Below are positions 60,661 to 64,000 of a stretch of 64,000 nucleotides of DNA, piece by piece; position 1 is the stretch's first letter, and the number at the start of each line of letters is the position of its first letter. Source of the DNA: Allosaccharopolyspora coralli (GTDB lineage: Bacteria > Actinomycetota > Actinomycetes > Mycobacteriales > Pseudonocardiaceae); the NCBI RefSeq assembly GCF_009664835.1, contig NZ_CP045929.1, positions 4,092,001-4,156,000 on the forward strand, written 5' to 3'. The translations under genes were made by a program, and so were the position numbers. The notes beneath the pieces are model-generated. The model saw only the letters and a list, made by a program, of their open reading frames with translations, did no database searches and had not been told where the DNA came from.

Positions 60661-61044
60661 TCAGAGCTCGAACACGTCGGGAAGCACGTCGCGCATGGTG
60701 CTGATGCCGCGTGGCGTGTCGAGCTGGCAATCGGGTCCGCCGAGCTCGTGGAGCAGCTGGCGACATCTGCCGCACGGCATCAGCAGGTCGCCGTCGCCGC
60801 TGCGGCACGCGACGGCGACGAACCTCCCGCCTCCGGTGAGCCGCAGTTGGCCCGCCATCGTGCACTCCGCGCACAAGGTCAGCCCGTAGGAGGCGTTCTC
60901 GACATTGCAGCCCACGACGACTCGACCGTCGTCACACACCGCGGCGGCGCCGACCTGCAGCGACGAGTAGGGACAGTACGCCTTCGCCGCGGCCTGCTCC
61001 GCCGCCGCTCGCAGCCCGTTCCAGTCCACAGTGGTTGAACTCAA
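60661..61044 (-). CDS. cdd: Cytidine deaminase (tetrameric type)
   Basis: Deaminates cytidine and deoxycytidine to uridines. 127 residues. YCPYSSLQVGAAAV, NVENASYGLTLCAECTMAGQ (zinc Cys and catalytic Glu, about 51-70) and PCGRCRQLLHE (two zinc Cys). The C-A-E arrangement is that of small homotetrameric enzymes. The best start is TTG 61044, with AGGAGA 7-8 nt upstream; no ATG or GTG stands in a good position. It follows the permease gene by 20 bp in the same operon. Confidence 0.93.
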   Translation of the reverse strand: MSSTTVDWNGLRAAAEQAAAKAYCPYSSLQVGAAAVCDDGRVVVGCNVENASYGLTLCAECTMAGQLRLTGGGRFVAVACRSGDGDLLMPCGRCRQLLHELGGPDCQLDTPRGISTMRDVLPDVFEL

Positions 61045-61064
61045 GGCGGAATCTCCTTTCTTGA

Positions 61065-62330
61065 TCAGCCTGCGCCACGCCGGTACTGCTCGCCGTTGGC
61101 GGCGGGCGGTCGCAACCGTTGGGCGGCGGCCGCGAGCACCACGAGGGTCACCAAGTGCGGCGTGTACGCGGTGAGTTGCTCGGGCAATTCGTCGGTGTAC
61201 CAGTACACGGCGTAGAGCGCGGCGGCCACGCTCGCGGCGATCCCGGCGGAGAACCACCGGCGCCGCCACACCTGCAACGCCACGACCGCCAGTAGCACCA
61301 GCGCGGCGGTGTAGAGCAGCGCGTGCACCGTGGTCTCGCCGCTGCGCAGCTGCAGCCCGTCGGAGTAGCCGAACAGTGCCGCGCCCCCCAGGAGACCACC
61401 CGGACGCCAGTTCCCGAAGATCATGGCGGCAAGTCCGATGTAGCCGCGCCCGTTCGTCTGGTTCTCCAGATACCCGGGCTGTCCAGGGCTGAGGATCAAT
61501 GCCGCGCCACCGAGCCCGGCCAGCGCACCGGACATGATCACGGCGCTGTACTTGTAGAGGTAGACGTTCACGCCAAGCGACTCGGCGGCCTTGGGATTCT
61601 CCCCGCAGGACCGAAGTCGCAGCCCGAACGGCGAGCGCCACAGCACCAGGTAGCTCACGGGAACGAGCAGGTACGCCAGCATCGTCAGCGGTGAGATTCC
61701 GGTGACGAGTCCGCCGAGGATGCCTGCGAGGTCGGAGAGACCGACGCGCTGCATGTCCTCCAGTTCCTGCAACCAGCCGCTGAGCGGTTGCACGGAGTAC
61801 GTGTCGAACTTCGGCACCGGCGGGGACTGCCTCGGGTTCTGGGAGACCGGCTCGAACAGCAGTGTCGCCAGGTAGATCGCGGTCCCCGCTCCGAGCAGGT
61901 TGATCGCCACACCGGAGACGATGTGGTTGACCCCGAAGGTGACAGTCGCGAGTGCGTGCACCAGACCGCCGATCGCGCCGAACACGGCCGCCGCGACGAG
62001 CCCTGCGAGCGGGCCCCACTGGTAGCCCGCCCACGCTCCGCCCCAGGTTCCGAGGATCATCATGCCCTCGAGTCCGATGTTGATGACTCCGGCGCGTTCG
62101 GCCCACAGGCCGCCGAGCGCGGCGAGCAGGATCGGAATGCCGAGCCGGACCGCGGACTGTACCGTGCCGGAGGCTGTCAGTTCGGGCAGGCCGGTCAGGT
62201 ACGACGTGGTGGACACGGCGATGATCGCGACCGCCACCCACACCGCCGCACTCGCCCACCCCGGCATCCGGCGCGCGGCGGGCGGAGTGCGGCGGGACGC
62301 GGCCTCGTCGGGCAGGAAAGTGGTACTCAC
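61065..62330 (-). CDS. ABC transporter permease, nucleoside/simple-sugar type (second permease)
   Basis: 421-residue inner membrane protein of the BPD_transp_2 (RbsC/YufQ) family. The signature RAGVINIGLEGMMILGTWGG (about 79-98) is the ER.G(V/I).N(I/L)..EG loop of nucleoside permeases, followed by NHIVSGVAINLLGAG and SPFGLRLRSCGENPKAAESL with GVNVYLYK. About nine or ten helices. GTG 62330 overlaps the upstream permease stop. Linked to cdd, deoA and add, so nucleoside uptake is the likely job. Confidence 0.88.
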   Translation of the reverse strand: MSTTFLPDEAASRRTPPAARRMPGWASAAVWVAVAIIAVSTTSYLTGLPELTASGTVQSAVRLGIPILLAALGGLWAERAGVINIGLEGMMILGTWGGAWAGYQWGPLAGLVAAAVFGAIGGLVHALATVTFGVNHIVSGVAINLLGAGTAIYLATLLFEPVSQNPRQSPPVPKFDTYSVQPLSGWLQELEDMQRVGLSDLAGILGGLVTGISPLTMLAYLLVPVSYLVLWRSPFGLRLRSCGENPKAAESLGVNVYLYKYSAVIMSGALAGLGGAALILSPGQPGYLENQTNGRGYIGLAAMIFGNWRPGGLLGGAALFGYSDGLQLRSGETTVHALLYTAALVLLAVVALQVWRRRWFSAGIAASVAAALYAVYWYTDELPEQLTAYTPHLVTLVVLAAAAQRLRPPAANGEQYRRGAG

Positions 62331-63421
62331 GACCGCTCACCTCCCGCAGGCACGGCTTCGTCGGTTCTGCCGAGTGCTCGGCCGACCCTGCGCTGTTCGG
62401 CGGCGAGTTCGTGACGGCGTACCAGTTCGTAGGCGACGACGACGGACAGCACGATGGTGCCTTGCAGGATCGTCACGATTTCCTTCGGTACCCCGATGTT
62501 GTCCAGCGTCAGCGAACTCTTGTCCAAGAAGGACCACAACAGCGCACCGAAGGCGATTCCGATCGGATGGTTGCGGCCGAGCAGGGCGATCGCCAGTCCT
62601 GCGAAGCCGTATCCCACCGGAAAGTTGATCGTGTAGGTGTGTTCGCGGCCGAGGATCTCGGGCAGCCCCGCGAGTCCCGCGACGGCGCCGGACAACAACA
62701 TCGCGGTGATAATCATCCGCTTTCCGTTGATGCCACCCGCTTTCGCCGCGGACAGCGAATGACCGGACACGCGCAGCTCGAAGCCGTAGCGACTCCGGTC
62801 CATCATCAGGCCGTAGCCGACACCGACCGCGACCGCGAGCAGTACGAGCCCGAACACGGTCCCGGCCTCACCGAACGGAATTCCGGGGACGCGGCCGGAG
62901 TCGGCAATGACCGGGGTCCCGAGGGAATTGCCGCGTAGCTCGCCGAAGGCGTCGGTGGAAACCAGGTACGCGATCAACCCGCCTGCGATGGCGTTGAGCA
63001 TGATCGTCGAGATCACCTCGGAGACGCCCCGGTACACCTTGAGCAGCGCGGCGATCCCGCACCAGACGGCGCCTACGAGCGCGCCGACGAGGATGATGAC
63101 GAGTGCGTGCAGCCCGTACGGCAGGGTGATCGAGCCTCCGACGATGGCCGCGACGCAGGCGGCGAGCCGGTACTGGCCCTCGATGCCGATGTTGAGCAGG
63201 TTCATCTGGAAGCAGATCGCCGCGGCCAGCGCGGCGAGGTAGTAGATGCCTGCCGTGTTGAGAATGTTGACCGCGGTGGTTCCGCGTCCCACCTGCGTGA
63301 CCATCTCGGCCAGCGCCAGCGCCGGGTTCGCGCCGGAGGCGAGCAACACGATGCTGCAGAACACGACGGAGAAGGCGATCGCCAAGGCGGGCGGGACGAG
63401 GCGTGCGCGCCAGGTGTGCAT
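62327..63421 (-). CDS. ABC transporter permease, nucleoside/simple-sugar type (first permease)
   Basis: 364 residues, YufP-like. NLLNIGIEGQYRLAACVAAI (about 74-93) is the family loop (N(I/L)G.EGQ), then YRGVSEVISTIMLNAIAGGL and RYGFELRVSGHSLSAAKAGG with INGKRMI, and GREHTYTINFPVGYGFAGLA and IALLGRNHPIG. It pairs with the permease at 61065 to form the channel. ATG 63421 overlaps the ATPase stop (ATGA). Confidence 0.88.
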   Translation of the reverse strand: MHTWRARLVPPALAIAFSVVFCSIVLLASGANPALALAEMVTQVGRGTTAVNILNTAGIYYLAALAAAICFQMNLLNIGIEGQYRLAACVAAIVGGSITLPYGLHALVIILVGALVGAVWCGIAALLKVYRGVSEVISTIMLNAIAGGLIAYLVSTDAFGELRGNSLGTPVIADSGRVPGIPFGEAGTVFGLVLLAVAVGVGYGLMMDRSRYGFELRVSGHSLSAAKAGGINGKRMIITAMLLSGAVAGLAGLPEILGREHTYTINFPVGYGFAGLAIALLGRNHPIGIAFGALLWSFLDKSSLTLDNIGVPKEIVTILQGTIVLSVVVAYELVRRHELAAEQRRVGRALGRTDEAVPAGGERS

Positions 63422-64000
63422 CAGACCTCGGCCCCCGACCCGTTCTCGGCCACCGGCTCGTCCAGTCCGGCGCCGGTCATGGCGGCGCCGAGCTGCTCAG
63501 GGGTCACCGTGCGTGGGTCCGCGTCGGCGACGAGCCGCCCCCGCAACATGACTTTGACGGTGTCCGACAGGCCGATGAGCTCGTCGAGGTCGGCGGAGAC
63601 GAGCAACACCGCGAGTCCTTCCGCCCTGGCGACGCGCAGGCTCTCCCAGATCCCGGCCTGGGCGCCGACGTCGACACCGCGCGTCGGGTGCGCGGCGACG
63701 AGCAGCACCGGCTTCCCGGACAGTTCCCTGCCCACCACGAGTTTCTGCTGGTTGCCTCCGGAGAGCGCGGTGGCGTCCACGTCGATCCCGGGGGTTCGCA
63801 CGTCGAACCGCGCGACGATACGTTCGGTGTCCGCGCGGGCTCCTGAGCGGTCGATCCAGCTTCCCCGAACCGCGGGTGCTCGCGTCTGGTGCCCAAGAAT
63901 CCTGTTGAACCACAACGATTCTTCGAGCACGAGGCCGTGCCTGTGGCGGTCTTCGGGGATGTAGCCCACACCCGACGCCCGTCGGTCCAACGTAGACATC
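63421..64000 (-). CDS. ABC transporter ATP-binding protein, C-terminal part (runs off right edge)
   Basis: At least 193 residues, the last part of a two-domain ATPase of the simple-sugar/nucleoside class (RbsA/YufO-like). GVGYIPEDRHRHGLVLEESL is typical of the second domain; LSGGNQQKLVVGRELSGKPV (ABC signature with the NQQK variant), LLVAAHPTRGVDVGAQAGIW (Walker B, with the usual P.RG(V/I)D) and LLVSADLDELIGLSD. The normal Glu after Walker B is absent in this domain (AAHPTRGVD), as is common in the degenerate half. The N-terminal domain and start lie beyond base 64000. Confidence 0.88.
   Translation of the reverse strand, partial: MSTLDRRASGVGYIPEDRHRHGLVLEESLWFNRILGHQTRAPAVRGSWIDRSGARADTERIVARFDVRTPGIDVDATALSGGNQQKLVVGRELSGKPVLLVAAHPTRGVDVGAQAGIWESLRVARAEGLAVLLVSADLDELIGLSDTVKVMLRGRLVADADPRTVTPEQLGAAMTGAGLDEPVAENGSGAEV

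Overview
This 64-kb window is chromosomal DNA of a high-GC actinobacterium. Most likely it is a Pseudonocardiaceae member (Saccharomonospora/Amycolatopsis/Saccharopolyspora-like). The reasons are the GC-rich codon use, many GTG starts, leaderless promoters, a PE/PPE/EspG-type secretion cassette, and gene order that closely follows two Mycobacterium tuberculosis segments: Rv3280-Rv3315 (accD5-accE-maf-accA3, lpdA/glpD2, amiA1/amiB1, deoD, pmmB, upp, add, deoA, cdd) and Rv2249c-Rv2252 (glpD1-TetR-FAD oxidase-lipid kinase). The genus is an inference, not read from a marker gene. No rRNA, tRNA, CRISPR array, intact insertion sequence or prophage was seen.

Layout: 1-7.3 kb acyl-CoA carboxylase genes (beta, epsilon, alpha), maf and a dicarboxylate/Na+ symporter; 7.4-10.4 kb lipoprotein plus a WXG100/PE-like, PPE-like and EspG-like cassette; 10.5-15.2 kb glycerol-3-phosphate dehydrogenase, TetR, alkyl-DHAP-synthase-like flavoprotein and lipid kinase; 15.2-15.8 kb a decayed VapBC-type toxin-antitoxin locus; 15.8-21.2 kb glycerol regulon (glpD2, DeoR regulator, glpF, glpK); 21.3-30 kb accessory and housekeeping enzymes (GNATs, MGT-type glycosyltransferase, DCC protein, LpdA-type flavoprotein, two M20 amidohydrolases); 30.4-37 kb a seven-gene mrp Na+/H+ antiporter operon; 37.5-41.8 kb transmembrane Ser/Thr kinase, purine nucleoside phosphorylase, phosphosugar mutase; 41.9-46 kb small genes, a GT2 glycosyltransferase, a Doc-like toxin-antitoxin pair and a TetR; 46-49.1 kb a tryptophan-to-kynurenine operon; 49.5-53.6 kb upp and a deoC/aldehyde dehydrogenase operon; 54-59 kb poorly characterised proteins; 56.4-64 kb adenosine deaminase, thymidine phosphorylase, cytidine deaminase and a nucleoside-type ABC transporter that runs off the right edge.

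The enzymes form connected pathways. Nucleosides enter by the ABC transporter and are processed by Add, Cdd, DeoA, PNP and Upp. The phosphomutase, DeoC and the two ALDH polypeptides can take deoxyribose phosphate to glyceraldehyde 3-phosphate and acetate. Glycerol enters by GlpF and is handled by GlpK and two GlpD paralogues.

The most unusual content is intergenic. At least four families of repeated palindromic elements sit at gene ends. One is a perfect 28-bp palindrome followed, always 3 bp away, by two 9-mers, one of which is exactly the actinobacterial DnaA-box sequence TTGTCCACA. It occurs four times with almost invariant geometry.
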